NCBI GenBank assembly: GCA_029553165.1
Contig: JAKPCT010000087.1
Location: 1-62,257, forward strand
Direction of reading: 5' to 3'
Source of the DNA: Bacillota bacterium
Lineage (GTDB): Bacteria; Bacillota; UBA4882; UBA8346
DNA: 62,257 bases
Below, in pieces: positions 62,168 to 62,257 of this stretch (position 1 is the first letter of the stretch; the number at the start of each line of letters is the position of its first letter). The notes beneath the pieces were generated by a model. The model saw only the letters and a list, made by a program, of their open reading frames with translations. It was not told where the DNA came from and did no database searches. A program made the position numbers and the translations under genes.

Positions 62168-62257
62168 TTAACCAGCAGTTACTTGTGAATGATCTGGAGC
62201 CATCTCATCAAGGTGCTTCATACTCATGTAGCGCTTAGTTCCCCAGGCTTTTGATGC
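62168..62257 (-). mobile_element. C-terminal end of a transposase-like frame, cut by the window edge
   Basis: An open frame enters from the right edge (SKAWGTKRYMSMKHLDEMAP, then DHSQVTAG) and stops at TAA 62168-62170. The W-G-T-K-R-Y-M segment resembles the C-terminus of some IS256/mutator-type transposases as I recall them, but 29 residues are too few for a firm call. It reads toward the zinc operon, ending 41 bp from its -35 element. Confidence 0.35.

Overview
The window looks like one contig from a low-GC member of the Bacillota (Firmicutes), probably an anaerobe from a spore-forming lineage. The evidence is the A+T-rich sequence, strong AGGAGG ribosome binding sites, a one-piece tmRNA with tag ANNNYALAA next to smpB, several SPOCS/DUF3794-type proteins, and a Na+-pumping decarboxylase. 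I cannot name a genus. The right edge cuts a transposase-like reading frame, so the contig may break at a repeated insertion element.

Region by region. (1) 0.1-15.2 kb, nearly all on the minus strand: a collection of toxin-immunity-like genes without recognisable toxins (SMI1/KNR4, Imm42, Imm49, DUF1629/Imm43-like, Imm74-like and unassigned small proteins). At least two members are broken by a frameshift or a stop. Embedded in it (2.9-11.2 kb) is a compact unit of SWIM zinc-finger protein, HEAT-repeat protein, MoxR AAA+ ATPase, DUF5682 protein and VWA protein, the last three overlapping by 4 bp. (2) 15.4-25.2 kb: a Na/Pi cotransporter with PhoU tail, a glycosyltransferase, and a SPOCS/DUF3794 island with one triple-repeat protein, one 693-residue protein and one frameshifted single-domain protein. 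(3) 25.7-30.3 kb: purC, a TPR lipoprotein, a collapsed methyltransferase gene, an MmcQ/YjbR protein, an internally deleted IS3 element and a C45-like Ntn-hydrolase lipoprotein. (4) 30.3-37.4 kb: an HscC-type Hsp70, a 1211-residue J-domain/TPR protein, a DUF1266 protein and a decayed partial copy of the J/TPR gene. A second J/TPR protein lies at 44.5-47.4 kb. The same three components occur together around hscC in E. coli. (5) 38-43.8 kb: a GH18 lipoprotein, the oadG / biotin carrier / oadB / oadA operon, tmRNA and smpB. (6) 43.9-49.5 kb: remnants of a class D beta-lactamase or BlaR1-type domain and of a histidine kinase, tRNA-Ala(GGC), an EamA transporter and a GNAT acetyltransferase. (7) 49.6-57.5 kb: three tandem paralogous cytosolic histidine kinases whose input is a LacI-type sugar-binding domain, with no receiver or regulator nearby. 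(8) 57.7-62.1 kb: an RluA-type pseudouridine synthase, a small Cys-rich protein, and a Fur/Zur-znuACB zinc-uptake operon with a visible promoter and candidate operator.

The clearest themes are a decaying polyimmunity locus around an uncharacterised MoxR/VWA/DUF5682/SWIM/HEAT system, a chaperone module built on HscC, and the tandem LacI-domain histidine kinases. Several genes are disrupted at runs of seven A, which could be real decay, slippage or base-calling error. Starts were moved from the longest frame to the ATG/GTG/TTG with a well-spaced Shine-Dalgarno where that was clear.
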